Below are positions 1 to 7,872 of a DNA stretch of 64,000 nt, piece after piece (the first letter of the stretch is position 1; the number at the start of each line of letters is the position of its first letter). Origin of the DNA: Herbaspirillum sp. alder98 (GTDB lineage Bacteria; Pseudomonadota; Gammaproteobacteria; Burkholderiales; Burkholderiaceae_D); assembly GCF_020179755.1 (NCBI RefSeq), contig NZ_JAIUCY010000015.1:1-64000 (forward strand), in the 5' to 3' direction. The notes beneath the pieces were generated by a model. That model was not told where the DNA came from. It saw only the letters and a program-made list of their open reading frames with translations, and did no database searches. The translations under genes were made by a program, and so were the position numbers.

Positions 1-434
1 CCGCCACCCTGGCTGTAGGTCGAACGCACGGTGTGGCCTGGCGCCTTCGGGGCGATCATGATCACGTCCAGGTCGGCGCGCGGCACGACTTGGCCGTAGT
101 GCACGTTGAAGCCGTGGGCGAACGCCAGCGTGGCACCCTGCTTGGCGTATGGCGCGACGTTTTCCGCATACACCTGGCCGATGTTTTCATCCGGCAGCAG
201 GATCATGATGACGTCGGCTTCCTTGACCGCATCGTTGACTTCTGCCACCTTCAGGCCGGCCTTCTCGGCCTTGCTCCAGGAGGCGCCGTCGCGACGCAGA
301 CCCACCGTCACCTTACAGCCCGAATCCTTCAGGTTCAGCGCGTGTGCGTGACCTTGCGAACCGTAACCGATGATGGTCACGTTTTTGTTCTTGATCAGGG
401 ACAGGTCTGCGTCTTTGTCGTAAAAAACTTTCAT
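1..434 (-). CDS. ilvC: Ketol-acid reductoisomerase, N-terminal part (cut by window edge)
   Basis: Converts 2-acetolactate and 2-aceto-2-hydroxybutyrate to the dihydroxy acids of valine and isoleucine synthesis, using NADPH and Mg2+ in the cytoplasm. About 144 residues are visible, beginning [14 protein letters not shown]. They include the Rossmann signature [17 protein letters not shown], the segment [14 protein letters not shown] and [20 protein letters not shown], all characteristic of class I enzymes. The ATG at 434 follows an AGGAAGAG ribosome site. The C-terminal catalytic domain lies beyond base 1. The gene directly upstream on the same strand is an unrelated sigma-54 activator rather than ilvI/ilvH, which often precede ilvC in this group. 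Family identity is certain; whether the gene has its own promoter cannot be seen. Confidence 0.96.
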   Translation of the reverse strand, partial: MKVFYDKDADLSLIKNKNVTIIGYGSQGHAHALNLKDSGCKVTVGLRRDGASWSKAEKAGLKVAEVNDAVKEADVIMILLPDENIGQVYAENVAPYAKQGATLAFAHGFNVHYGQVVPRADLDVIMIAPKAPGHTVRSTYSQGG

Positions 435-453
435 GCTCTTCCTAATGAATTGC

Positions 454-471
454 GCCGGGCCCATGCCCGGC
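454..471. other. GC-rich inverted repeat between the sigma-54 activator and ilvC
   Basis: Perfect 7-bp arms (GCCGGGC and GCCCGGC) are separated by four bases, in the 63-bp gap between the activator's stop and the ilvC start. It could end or attenuate read-through into ilvC, but no T-run follows on either strand, so it is not a classical intrinsic terminator. Confidence 0.35.
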
Positions 472-497
472 TGATGAGGGAAATAAATAATGGCGCG

Positions 498-1610
498 TCA
501 GGCTGCCGCGTACGCCGGCAACCCCTGATCGCGCACATGCGGAATGTCCAGCTGGCGCAGCTTGCGGTACAGCGATGCGCGGCACATCCCGAGTTGCCGC
601 GACGCGGCCGAGATGTTCCAGCGACTGCCGACCAGCGCATTGATCACCCGATTGCGTTCGTCCCGCAACGCGTCACCGGGCACCCTGACCACCACAGCTT
701 GTGGCTGCAGCGGACGGGCGGGAGCGGCGAGAGCGGATGCTGCCGTCTCGCCGGCCATGGATTGCATCAATTCTTCCGGCAGGTCATGCAGCTCGATCCG
801 TGCGCCGTTCATCACGGCGCAGCTATAACGCACCACCGCATGCATCTGACGCAGGTTGCCGGGCCAGGCATAGGCCAGCATGCGCTGCAGCGCAACCGGC
901 GCGATCGGCGCTTGCGCGGCCTCTTCGGCATCGTCGAGCTGCAATTCGTCGGCGATCATCTGCATGACCAGGCGTCGGCGATCAGTGCGCTCGCGCAACG
1001 ACGGCAAGCGCAATACGCCGCCGGCGATACGGTAATAAAGATCCTCGCGGAAACGTCCGTCGGCGACCAGCGCCTTGAGGTCCTGGTGGGTGGCACAGAT
1101 CAGCTGCAGGTCGACCGGCACCGGGCGCATCGCACCCAGCGGAATCACCTCGCGTTCGGATAGCACCCGCAACAAGCGCGTCTGCAGTGAAAACGGCATG
1201 TCGCCGATTTCATCCAGGAACAAGGTGCCGCCATCGGCTTGTTGAACCTTGCCCTTCATGCCGCCCGGCAAGGCGCCCGAAAACGCGCCCTTGCAATAAC
1301 CGAACAGTTCGCTCTCGGCCAGGCTCTCGGGAATCGAGGCGCAGTTGACCGCCACCCATGCCGCTGCGCGACGGGCGCTATAGGCATGCAATGCACGTGA
1401 CAGATATTCCTTGCCGGTGCCGGTTTCACCCAGGATCAATACCGGGATGCCGCGATCGATCAGGCGTTTGCCGCGTTCGATCAGGTCGAACATGATCGGG
1501 TCATCACCCGACAACTGGTCGATGCCGCGATAAGCGCAAGAAGCTGCGGGGGAAGAGGGTCGTGCGGTCCTGACGTTGGTCAAAGGGTGTTCTACCGTCT
1601 GTGTCGGCAT
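498..1610 (-). CDS. Sigma-54-dependent activator with AAA+ and Fis-type HTH domains but no sensor domain
   Basis: A bacterial enhancer-binding protein of 370 residues, related to the C-terminal half of AcoR-type regulators. Walker A GETGTGKE lies at 61-68, the sigma-54 contact loop GAFSGA at 108-113 (consensus GAFTGA), Walker B GGTLFLDEIGD at 127-137 and a Fis-type helix-turn-helix at about 332-352. Only about 26 residues precede the AAA+ domain, so there is no GAF, PAS, V4R or receiver module; the architecture resembles PspF. The ATG at 1610 is chosen because AGGAG precedes it; an upstream in-frame ATG at 1808 would run into the divergent LysR gene. It probably drives the two sigma-54 promoters near 7.4 and 7.8 kb. 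How it senses a signal is unknown. Confidence 0.9.
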   Translation of the reverse strand: MPTQTVEHPLTNVRTARPSSPAASCAYRGIDQLSGDDPIMFDLIERGKRLIDRGIPVLILGETGTGKEYLSRALHAYSARRAAAWVAVNCASIPESLAESELFGYCKGAFSGALPGGMKGKVQQADGGTLFLDEIGDMPFSLQTRLLRVLSEREVIPLGAMRPVPVDLQLICATHQDLKALVADGRFREDLYYRIAGGVLRLPSLRERTDRRRLVMQMIADELQLDDAEEAAQAPIAPVALQRMLAYAWPGNLRQMHAVVRYSCAVMNGARIELHDLPEELMQSMAGETAASALAAPARPLQPQAVVVRVPGDALRDERNRVINALVGSRWNISAASRQLGMCRASLYRKLRQLDIPHVRDQGLPAYAAA

Positions 1611-1785
1611 GATTGTCTCCTGTCTTGAACTGCTTTTTCTTCTTGTCGCGGCGAGACACGCTTTTGGCGCGGCAACCGGCTGCGAGGCGGTCGCAAGTTT
1701 GCCACCTCTGCGTCGAAGAATATCGAGACAATCTAATAACTTCCAATACAATATTCGAACAGAATCAATACCTTGAAGGTATGAA
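1611..1785. promoter_or_regulatory. Divergent control region between the sigma-54 activator and the LysR gene
   Basis: 175 bp. Besides the LysR-type dyad next to the LysR start (separate entry), it holds a second small dyad, ATTC-N5-GAAT at 1753-1765. The 3' half is AT-rich, as expected of a promoter region. No confident -35/-10 pair was assigned. Confidence 0.45.
1768..1782 (+). promoter_or_regulatory. LysR-type operator dyad overlapping the ribosome site
   Basis: ATACCTT-G-AAGGTAT is a perfect dyad with 7-bp arms, and it contains the T-N11-A motif typical of LysR-family binding sites. It ends three bases before the ATG at 1786, and its right arm supplies the AAGG of the ribosome site. Binding there would block initiation, so negative autoregulation is the simplest reading. 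This is inference from position and motif. Confidence 0.5.
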
Positions 1786-2688
1786 ATGATCGAATTGAGA
1801 CACCTCACTTATTTCCGCACCGTAGCAGAAACATTGCATTTCGGACGCGCTGCGGAGCTGTTGCATATCTCGCAACCACCGCTCACACGGCAGATTGCAG
1901 CGCTCGAGAAGGAGCTCGGCGCACAATTGTTCGACCGCAGCAAACGGGCCATCCAGCTGACGCCGGCCGGCAAATATTTTTATCGCGACACCACAGAAAT
2001 TTTCAAGGCACTGGAGCGCGCCAAGCGCAATGCCGCCTCATCGAGCACCGGCAAAAGCGGCGCATTGCGGGTCGGCTTCATGATGTCGTCGGCCTACAAC
2101 ATCCTGCCATCGGTCACGCGGCACTATTCGGCCGCCTATCCCGAGGTCGACATGCGGCTGACCGAATACGTGCCCAACCTGCTGGCGACCGACATCGAGG
2201 ATGAGAAGGTCGATGTCGGCGTGATGTACCGCCCGGAAGACTGCACCCGCCTGGACAGCCATACCATCTACGCCGAACCGTTGCTGGCAGTGTTGCCGCG
2301 CGACCATCGCCTGGCCGGGCAGGCGGCCATTTCGGTGGCGCAACTGGCCGATGATCCCTTCATCAGCATTCCGCGCCCGATTGCGCCGGTGGTGTTCGAC
2401 ATCATCGTCAGCCACTGCCGGGCCAATGGCTTTCGCCCGACCATCCGGCTCGAGGCCAACCTGCAGCAGACCATCGTCAACCTGGTCGGCGAAGGCCTGG
2501 GGGTGGCGCTGGTGCCGACCTCGATGCAAGCGATGCACCTGGACACCACGGTGTTCAAGCCCCTCATCAATGCGCCGATGGTCGAGGTAGCCGTGATCTG
2601 GAACCGCGAAAACAGCAACCCCTGCATCAGGACCTTTGCCGATACGGCAGTGGAGGTCTGGCGCAAGCTGCGGCCGCTGGCGTCATAG
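1786..2688 (+). CDS. LysR-family regulator, CatR/BenM-like
   Basis: 300 residues. The N-terminal winged helix-turn-helix reads FGRAAELLHISQPPLTRQ, and the effector-binding domain follows from about residue 90. The FGRAAELLHISQPPLTRQI form resembles the CatR/BenM/CbnR branch that responds to aromatic or related carboxylates, which suits its place in a catabolic island. It is divergent from the sigma-54 activator. The stop codon TAG (2686-2688) is made of the first bases of a short inverted-repeat element, and the gene converges on a dehydrogenase gene whose stop is the other end of the same element. Its target genes cannot be named from sequence alone. Confidence 0.9.
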   Translation: MIELRHLTYFRTVAETLHFGRAAELLHISQPPLTRQIAALEKELGAQLFDRSKRAIQLTPAGKYFYRDTTEIFKALERAKRNAASSSTGKSGALRVGFMMSSAYNILPSVTRHYSAAYPEVDMRLTEYVPNLLATDIEDEKVDVGVMYRPEDCTRLDSHTIYAEPLLAVLPRDHRLAGQAAISVAQLADDPFISIPRPIAPVVFDIIVSHCRANGFRPTIRLEANLQQTIVNLVGEGLGVALVPTSMQAMHLDTTVFKPLINAPMVEVAVIWNRENSNPCIRTFADTAVEVWRKLRPLAS

Positions 2689-2720
2689 GGCCTGCTCACA
2701 TTAAATCTGAACAGGCCCTA
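2686..2720. repeat. 35-bp inverted-repeat element, short copy of the MITE-like repeat at 33.9 kb
   Basis: It begins TAGGGCCTGCTCACATTAAA and ends AACAGGCCCTA. The outer arms TAGGGCCTG/CAGGCCCTA pair perfectly. The first 24 bases match the left terminal repeat of the element at 33863-34039 with one difference, and the last 11 match a terminal repeat in reverse, so this looks like an internally deleted copy. Its ends provide the TAG stops of both flanking convergent genes. As RNA it can fold into a hairpin with a loop of about 11 bases and may act as a two-way terminator. Confidence 0.75.
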
Positions 2721-3515
2721 GTTACACCGCAACGACAAGCCACCGTCGACGATCAGGTCCAGCCCGGTGATATAGCGGGCATTGTCCGAGGCCAGGAACA
2801 GCGAGGCATGCGCCACATCCCAGGCGTCGCCCATGAAGCCCATCGGGCATTGGGCGTGGCGCTTGGCGCGCATTTCCTCGATGTCGCCACCGTAGGCGGC
2901 CTTGAGCGGTTCACGGATCATCGGCGTATCCATCAAGCCCGGCAGCACGCAATTGGCGCGAATACCCAGCGGCGCATACTGCATCGCCACGTTCTTGGTG
3001 AACGCCAGGATCGCCGCCTTGGTGGCGGTATAACCGAGATAGGGAAAGCCGATCCAGCGCAACGCTGCCAACGACGAGATATTGACGATGGCGCCCCGGC
3101 GCTGCGCCTCCATGATCGGCAACACATACTTGTGGGTCAGGAACAGGCTGGTCTGGTTGACCGCCACCAGCCGGTTCCAGCTTTCCTCGCTGGTCTCGAC
3201 CGGCCCGCCGGTCTCGGCGATGCCGACATTGTTATGCAATACATCGACCCGTCCGAAATGGTCCATGGCGGCTTCGGCGATCGCTTTCACGTCGGCCGAC
3301 TTCGATACGTCGGCAGCCAGCACTTCGCAGATTCCGCCTTCCGAGCGAATGATGTCGCGCGTCTGCTGCGCCGCTTCGATACTGCGATCCACCGCCAGGA
3401 TCCTGCCGCCCTCGCGGGCATACAAAGCCGCTGCCGCCTTGCCGTTGCCCCAGCCTTCACCCACCGAACCGGCGCCGGTGACGATGATGACCTTGTCCTG
3501 CATCTGCTTGTTCAT
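2718..3515 (-). CDS. Short-chain dehydrogenase/reductase
   Basis: 265 residues, classical SDR size. It has the cofactor-binding VTGAGSVGEGWGNGKAAA, in which a short insertion expands the TGxxxGxG turn. It also has the HNNVG motif, a Ser in NISSLAA and the catalytic YTATK. It probably oxidises a secondary alcohol or hydroxyacyl-CoA with NAD(P)+. It is the last gene of the operon dctP-dctQM-SDR-SDR and lies nine bases after the other dehydrogenase. Its stop codon is formed by the end of the 35-bp inverted repeat; without that element the frame would continue antisense into the LysR gene, so the C-terminus may have been trimmed by insertion. The substrate is unknown. Confidence 0.9.
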   Translation of the reverse strand: MNKQMQDKVIIVTGAGSVGEGWGNGKAAAALYAREGGRILAVDRSIEAAQQTRDIIRSEGGICEVLAADVSKSADVKAIAEAAMDHFGRVDVLHNNVGIAETGGPVETSEESWNRLVAVNQTSLFLTHKYVLPIMEAQRRGAIVNISSLAALRWIGFPYLGYTATKAAILAFTKNVAMQYAPLGIRANCVLPGLMDTPMIREPLKAAYGGDIEEMRAKRHAQCPMGFMGDAWDVAHASLFLASDNARYITGLDLIVDGGLSLRCN

Positions 3516-3524
3516 GTGGGCTCC

Positions 3525-4295
3525 TCAGATGCTCAATACGCCGCCGGCGACGAAACCGCCATCGACCGGAATCACGTGGCCGGTGATATAGGACGACTCG
3601 TCGCCCGCCAGGAAACTGACCGCGCTGGCGATCTCGTCGGTGCTGCCGTAGCGGCGCATCGGCACCAGCCGGTAATAACTTTCGCGGGTGGCATCGGAAT
3701 GCAGCGCCTGCGTCATCGGCGTGTCCACCGGACCGGGCGCGACGCTGTTGACGGTGATGCCGTGCTCGGCCAGTTCGATCGCCATCTGCCGCGTCAGGCC
3801 GATCACGGCCGCCTTCGAGGTGCCATAGGCGGTGCGCCCGGCGCCGGCGCGAATGCCCGAGATGGACGAGATGTTGATGATGCGTCCCCACTTGTGCCTG
3901 AGCATCAGGCGCGCGGCATGCTGCCCGGCGACCAGCACGCCGGTGACGTTGATGTTGATGGTCTTCTGCCAGGTATCGACGGGAAAATCGAGGAACGACA
4001 CGGTGTTGGCAATGCCGGCATTGTTGACCAGCACATCGCAACGACCGTAGTCGCGATCGAGGTCCGCGAAGGCCTGCGCGATCGACTCCGGATTGCCCAC
4101 GTCCATGCGCAGGGCCGCGGCGCGATGGCCTTGTGCCTCGAGCGCGGCGGCCGTGGCCTGGGCGGCGTCGAGGTTGATGTCGGCGACCACCACGGTGTAA
4201 CCCCGCGCGGCCAACTGGCTGCTGATGGCCGCGCCAATGCCCATGGCTCCGCCCGTCACGAGCGCCACGCGGGCGCCGCTATCGCTTTGATTCAT
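3525..4295 (-). CDS. Short-chain dehydrogenase/reductase, FabG-like
   Basis: 256 residues. VTGGAMGIGAA binds the nucleotide, NNAG stabilises the fold, and Ser in NISSISG with YGTSK forms the catalytic set. The C-terminal YITGHVIPVDGGF is typical of 3-oxoacyl reductase-like members. The start at 4295 follows a GGAGA ribosome site; an upstream in-frame ATG (4502) would overlap the transporter gene. It is second to last in the TRAP operon. In context it would interconvert hydroxy and keto groups on the imported carboxylate or its CoA ester. The exact substrate is not deducible. Confidence 0.9.
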   Translation of the reverse strand: MNQSDSGARVALVTGGAMGIGAAISSQLAARGYTVVVADINLDAAQATAAALEAQGHRAAALRMDVGNPESIAQAFADLDRDYGRCDVLVNNAGIANTVSFLDFPVDTWQKTININVTGVLVAGQHAARLMLRHKWGRIINISSISGIRAGAGRTAYGTSKAAVIGLTRQMAIELAEHGITVNSVAPGPVDTPMTQALHSDATRESYYRLVPMRRYGSTDEIASAVSFLAGDESSYITGHVIPVDGGFVAGGVLSI

Positions 4296-4371
4296 GTTGT
4301 CTCCGAGGATGTGGGCGGCCCCGGTGAATGGAGGGGCCGCCGCTTTTGAAGTGCTAGCTAGGCAAGATAGA

Positions 4372-6252
4372 TCAGAGGAAGCCGATGGAAATCCATGGCA
4401 CGAAGGCCACCACCAGCAACGCCACCACGAGCGCCGCCAGGTAACCCCATACGCGATTGAACACGCCGTCCGGCGACACCTTGCCGATGGCGCAGGCGGC
4501 ATAGAAGCCGACCCCGAACGGTGGCGCGAAGAGCCCGATGCCCATCGCCAGGATCACCACCATCGCGTAGTGCACGTCGTGCACGCCCAGCGAACGGGCG
4601 ACCGGGAACAGCAGTGGACCGAACAGCACGATGGCGGGAATCCCTTCCAGCAGACTGCCCAGCACGATGAAGATGACAATCGTGATCAGCAGGAAACCGA
4701 CACCACCGCCCGGCACGCCCTGCATCAGCGACACCAGCTTGGCCGAGAAGCCCGACTGCGTCAGCGCCCAGGCCATCGACGTGGCCATGCCGATGATCAG
4801 CAGGATCGCGCCCGACAGCGCCGCCGCTTCGATCAGCATCGGATACAGGCGCTTGAAGTCGAGGTGCTTCATGAACAGGTGCATCACCAGTCCCACCACG
4901 ATGGTATAGGCCACGCCGATGGTCGCCACTTCGGTCGCGGTGGCCACGCCTTCGATCACCGCCACCCGGATCAGCATCGGCAGCGCCAGCGCAGGAATCG
5001 CCGCGATCAGGGTCTTCATGATCAGCGACAGCGGCGCGCGCTTGACGTCAGGCATCGGTTCGCGACGCGCACGCATCCAGCAGACGACGGCGATAGCGAT
5101 AGTGGCGATGGCCGCCGGCATCAGGCCGCCGATGAACAACGCCGTGATCGACACGCTGCACACTGCGCCGATGGTGATCAGCACCAGGCTCGGTGGAATC
5201 GTTTCGGTCATGGCGCCGGATGAAGACAGCAACGCCACCAGCTCTTCAGGCTTGGAGCCGCGCTTCTTCATCTCGGGGAACAGCGCCGGCGCAATGGCCG
5301 CCATGTCGGCCGCCTTCGAGCCGGAAATACCGGACACCAGGAACATCGCGCCCAGCAATACATATTGCAAGCCGCCCCGCACGTGGCCCAGCAGCGACGC
5401 CATGAAATCGATCAGCGTCTTGGCCAGCCCGCTCATCTCCAGCAGCGAACCCAGCAGCACGAACAGCGGCACCGACAGCAGGATCAGGCTGGACATGCCC
5501 TCGTCCATGCGACTGACCACGATCATCAGCGGCGCATTGGTGGCCAATGCCAGATAGGCCATGGTGGCGGTACCGAAGGCGAAGGCAATCGGAATGCCGC
5601 CAGCCACGCACAATCCGATCAGCACCACGAAGAACACGATCAGGTTGTAGTTGCCCATGGCCAGCAGGGCGGGCTTGGCCAGCCACAGGCCGCCGGCGAT
5701 CAGCGCCACCACCAGCAGCGCCGAACCCAGCAGGCGCAGGGTGGTCACCGATGCCATGCGCGAGACCGCCGCCAGCAGCATCAGGATCGCCCCCACCGGC
5801 AAGGCGCCAGCGCGCAGGCCGTCGGGGATTTCCAGGGCCGGCGTGGTGATGGCCATCTGCTCCACCGCGTGATCCACCGCGGGGTGGATCACCATCAGCA
5901 CGAAGATGCACACCACCAGCGCGGCCACCGTCTCGAGCCAGATACGGCCCTTCTCCGACATCTTGTTGATGATGGCGGTCAGCCGCATGTGCTCACCGCG
6001 ATCCAGCGCCAGCACCGCGCCCAGCATCGACAGCCAGATGAACAGGATCGAGGCCAGTTCATCCGACCAGATCAAGGGATCGTGCAGCGCATAGCGATAG
6101 ATCACGCCGGTCAGCAGGACCACCGTTTCGGCCACCACCAGCGCCGCCGCAGCGGCGCCGACCACGTGCATGACGAGGCGGTTCAGCCCCACCAGCGCAC
6201 GGGCAGCCGGATTCATGTTTACCGGCTCGCGGTAAGTCATTGCAGCTTCCAT
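4372..6252 (-). CDS. TRAP transporter permease, fused small (DctQ) and large (DctM) subunits
   Basis: 626 residues of inner-membrane protein. The first 160 or so residues form a DctQ-like four-helix unit (RYALHDPLIWSDELASILFI), and the rest is a DctM-type permease with GGIPIAFAFGTA, SGSKAADMAAIAPALFPEM and GLFAPPFGVGFYAACAI. It imports a carboxylate driven by an ion gradient, with the binding protein encoded just upstream. GGAGG lies six bases before the ATG at 6252; an ATG three bases earlier is also possible. It is 23 bp downstream of dctP and transcribed with it. Fusion of Q and M is known in the family. Confidence 0.93.
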   Translation of the reverse strand: MEAAMTYREPVNMNPAARALVGLNRLVMHVVGAAAAALVVAETVVLLTGVIYRYALHDPLIWSDELASILFIWLSMLGAVLALDRGEHMRLTAIINKMSEKGRIWLETVAALVVCIFVLMVIHPAVDHAVEQMAITTPALEIPDGLRAGALPVGAILMLLAAVSRMASVTTLRLLGSALLVVALIAGGLWLAKPALLAMGNYNLIVFFVVLIGLCVAGGIPIAFAFGTATMAYLALATNAPLMIVVSRMDEGMSSLILLSVPLFVLLGSLLEMSGLAKTLIDFMASLLGHVRGGLQYVLLGAMFLVSGISGSKAADMAAIAPALFPEMKKRGSKPEELVALLSSSGAMTETIPPSLVLITIGAVCSVSITALFIGGLMPAAIATIAIAVVCWMRARREPMPDVKRAPLSLIMKTLIAAIPALALPMLIRVAVIEGVATATEVATIGVAYTIVVGLVMHLFMKHLDFKRLYPMLIEAAALSGAILLIIGMATSMAWALTQSGFSAKLVSLMQGVPGGGVGFLLITIVIFIVLGSLLEGIPAIVLFGPLLFPVARSLGVHDVHYAMVVILAMGIGLFAPPFGVGFYAACAIGKVSPDGVFNRVWGYLAALVVALLVVAFVPWISIGFL

Positions 6253-6275
6253 CATCAACCTCCAGCGATGTCGTT

Positions 6276-7310
6276 TCAGGCCAGCTTGCCGGTGTACTTC
6301 TCCAGCAGGGCCCATGGCTCGTCACCGAACTTCTTGTGCCATTCGGCATAGAAACCGGCGCTGCGCAGCTTGGCGCGGAACGATTCGTTGTCGGTATCGT
6401 TGAAGGTCAATCCCTTGCCCTTCATTTCGCCGACCAGCGAATCATTGAGCTTCTTGACGTCGCCGCGCTGGTTCAGGCCGGCTTCGTTGATGTTGCGGGT
6501 CATGATGTCCTGCAGGTCCTTGGGCAGGCGCTCGAAGGACTTCTTGTTGCCGAGGAACCAGAAGCCGTCCCACATGTGGTTGGTGATGGAGCAGAACTTC
6601 TGCACTTCATACAGCTTGGCGGTGGAGATGATGGCCAGCGGGTTCTCTTGTCCTTCGACGATGCGGGTCTGCAGCGCCGAATACACTTCGGCGAAGTTGA
6701 TCGAGGTCGGGGCCGCTTCGACGGCGCGGAACATCGAGGTCCACAGCGGGCTCGGTGGCACCCGCAGCTTCATGCTCTTGAGGTCGTCGGCGGTCTTGAT
6801 CGGGCGCGTGCTGTTGGTGATCTGGCGATAGCCGTTGTCCCAGATCTTCTCGAACGCGAACAGGGTCGACTTGCCTTCGATCTGCTTGCGCACATGCGCG
6901 CCGAGCTCGCCGTCCATGGCGGCCCATACCTGGCTGTAATCCTTGAACGCGAAACCGATGCCGCTGATCTGCGCGGCCGGCACCAGCGTGCCCAGGATCA
7001 GCGGCGACAGGGTAAAGAAATCGATGGCGCCAGCGCGCACCTGCGACAGCATGTCGGTGTCGGTGCCGAGCTGATTGTTAGGGTAGAGCTGCAACTCGAT
7101 GCGACCCTTCGATTCGGCCGAGATCTTGGCCGCCATTTCCTTGGCGCGCGTGTTCATCGGGTGCGACACCGGCAGGTTGTTGGCGTACTTCAGGGTGAAT
7201 TCGGCCGCATGTGCCGAGGTGCCGTACAGGCCGGTCGCGGCGGCTGCCGATGCTACCGATGCAGTCTTCAGAAAATGACGACGCGTGATCTTGCCAGTGG
7301 GTTGTCCCAT
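6276..7310 (-). CDS. TRAP transporter substrate-binding protein (DctP family), Tat-exported
   Basis: 344 residues. The N-terminus carries a twin-arginine signal (TRRHFLKTASVASAAAATG) with probable cleavage after a TSAHA segment near residue 35, so the folded protein acts in the periplasm. The mature part is a DctP-family receptor, with VSHPMNTRAKEMA near its start and KLRVPPSPLWTSMFRA in the middle. It captures the substrate for the fused permease encoded next. The ATG at 7310 follows AGGAG; a longer frame upstream has no signal and runs through the promoter. It is the first gene of the sigma-54 operon reading left. The ligand is unknown; family members bind mostly carboxylates. Confidence 0.93.
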   Translation of the reverse strand: MGQPTGKITRRHFLKTASVASAAAATGLYGTSAHAAEFTLKYANNLPVSHPMNTRAKEMAAKISAESKGRIELQLYPNNQLGTDTDMLSQVRAGAIDFFTLSPLILGTLVPAAQISGIGFAFKDYSQVWAAMDGELGAHVRKQIEGKSTLFAFEKIWDNGYRQITNSTRPIKTADDLKSMKLRVPPSPLWTSMFRAVEAAPTSINFAEVYSALQTRIVEGQENPLAIISTAKLYEVQKFCSITNHMWDGFWFLGNKKSFERLPKDLQDIMTRNINEAGLNQRGDVKKLNDSLVGEMKGKGLTFNDTDNESFRAKLRSAGFYAEWHKKFGDEPWALLEKYTGKLA

Positions 7311-7418
7311 CTGCTTGTCTCCTGTTTGTTTTAATTGAAAATTGCTGAAATCCGGCGCGACTGGATGCGCATGACGCAACCGCCGTTCCTGGTAACAACA
7401 CTGCCTGTACGACTCCAG

Positions 7419-7434
7419 AGCAATTTGAATGCCA
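7419..7434 (-). promoter_or_regulatory. Sigma-54 promoter for the TRAP/dehydrogenase operon
   Basis: On the minus strand it reads TGGCAT-N5-TTGCT, with the invariant GG and GC ten bases apart; it differs from TGGCAC-N5-TTGCW only at the sixth base. It lies about 110 bp upstream of dctP and about 140 bp from the enhancer-like cluster. Confidence 0.7.
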
Positions 7435-7560
7435 TGCCGCCGACGATGCCTCGGCAAGCTGGCGCGCCCTCCCCTGAGATCCGCACTGCGCCTGTATTCT
7501 CTGCGATAACGCAGGAGCAGCACAAGAGCCGCCGACGACATTTGAAGCGGCCGCCGCGGA

Positions 7561-7598
7561 TGCGACACCTGTCGCATTTGTGTCGCAGCACTGTCGCA
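7561..7598. promoter_or_regulatory. Enhancer-like cluster of TGTCGCA half-sites
   Basis: A dyad TGCGACA-CC-TGTCGCA (7561-7576) is followed by further TGTCGCA copies starting at 7581 and 7592. The three same-orientation copies begin at 7570, 7581 and 7592, exactly 11 bp apart, so they face the same side of the helix. A weaker TGTCGGA follows at 7612. Position between two sigma-54 promoters makes it the likely binding site of the activator encoded at 498-1610. Confidence 0.65.
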
Positions 7599-7764
7599 CC
7601 GGATGCACACCTGTCGGACTGATTTCATGACGCACTGCAGCGACCGCAGCGCAGCATAAATCGAAGGCGCCATCATGCTATCGTCAGCGCAACGCCCCCG
7701 TCATGCGCCTGCGCGCGATCTTCGCCAGCGGCCACACCGCCGCGTCGGCATCGGCGCGCAGGCG

Positions 7765-7780
7765 TGGCACCGTTTTTGCA
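7765..7780 (+). promoter_or_regulatory. Sigma-54 promoter for the thiolase operon
   Basis: TGGCAC-N5-TTGCA matches the -24/-12 consensus completely. It lies about 85-90 bp upstream of the thiolase ATG and about 200 bp from the half-site cluster. Confidence 0.8.
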
Positions 7781-7872
7781 TTGGGGGTTGTGTTAAACGG
7801 GGCGGGTCGCCTTGATCCGGGCGCGCCGATGCTCCGACCTCAATCGAGTCTCAAGTCTTATAAGGACATCAC

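Larger units (their letters stand above)
7311..7872. promoter_or_regulatory. Shared control region of two divergent sigma-54 operons
   Basis: A 562-bp non-coding gap between dctP and the thiolase gene. It contains a leftward -24/-12 promoter (7419-7434), a central half-site cluster (7561-7598) and a rightward -24/-12 promoter (7765-7780), each listed separately. Promoters flanking a common enhancer at roughly 140-200 bp suit a DNA-looping AAA+ activator. No open reading frame here looks real. Confidence 0.75.
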
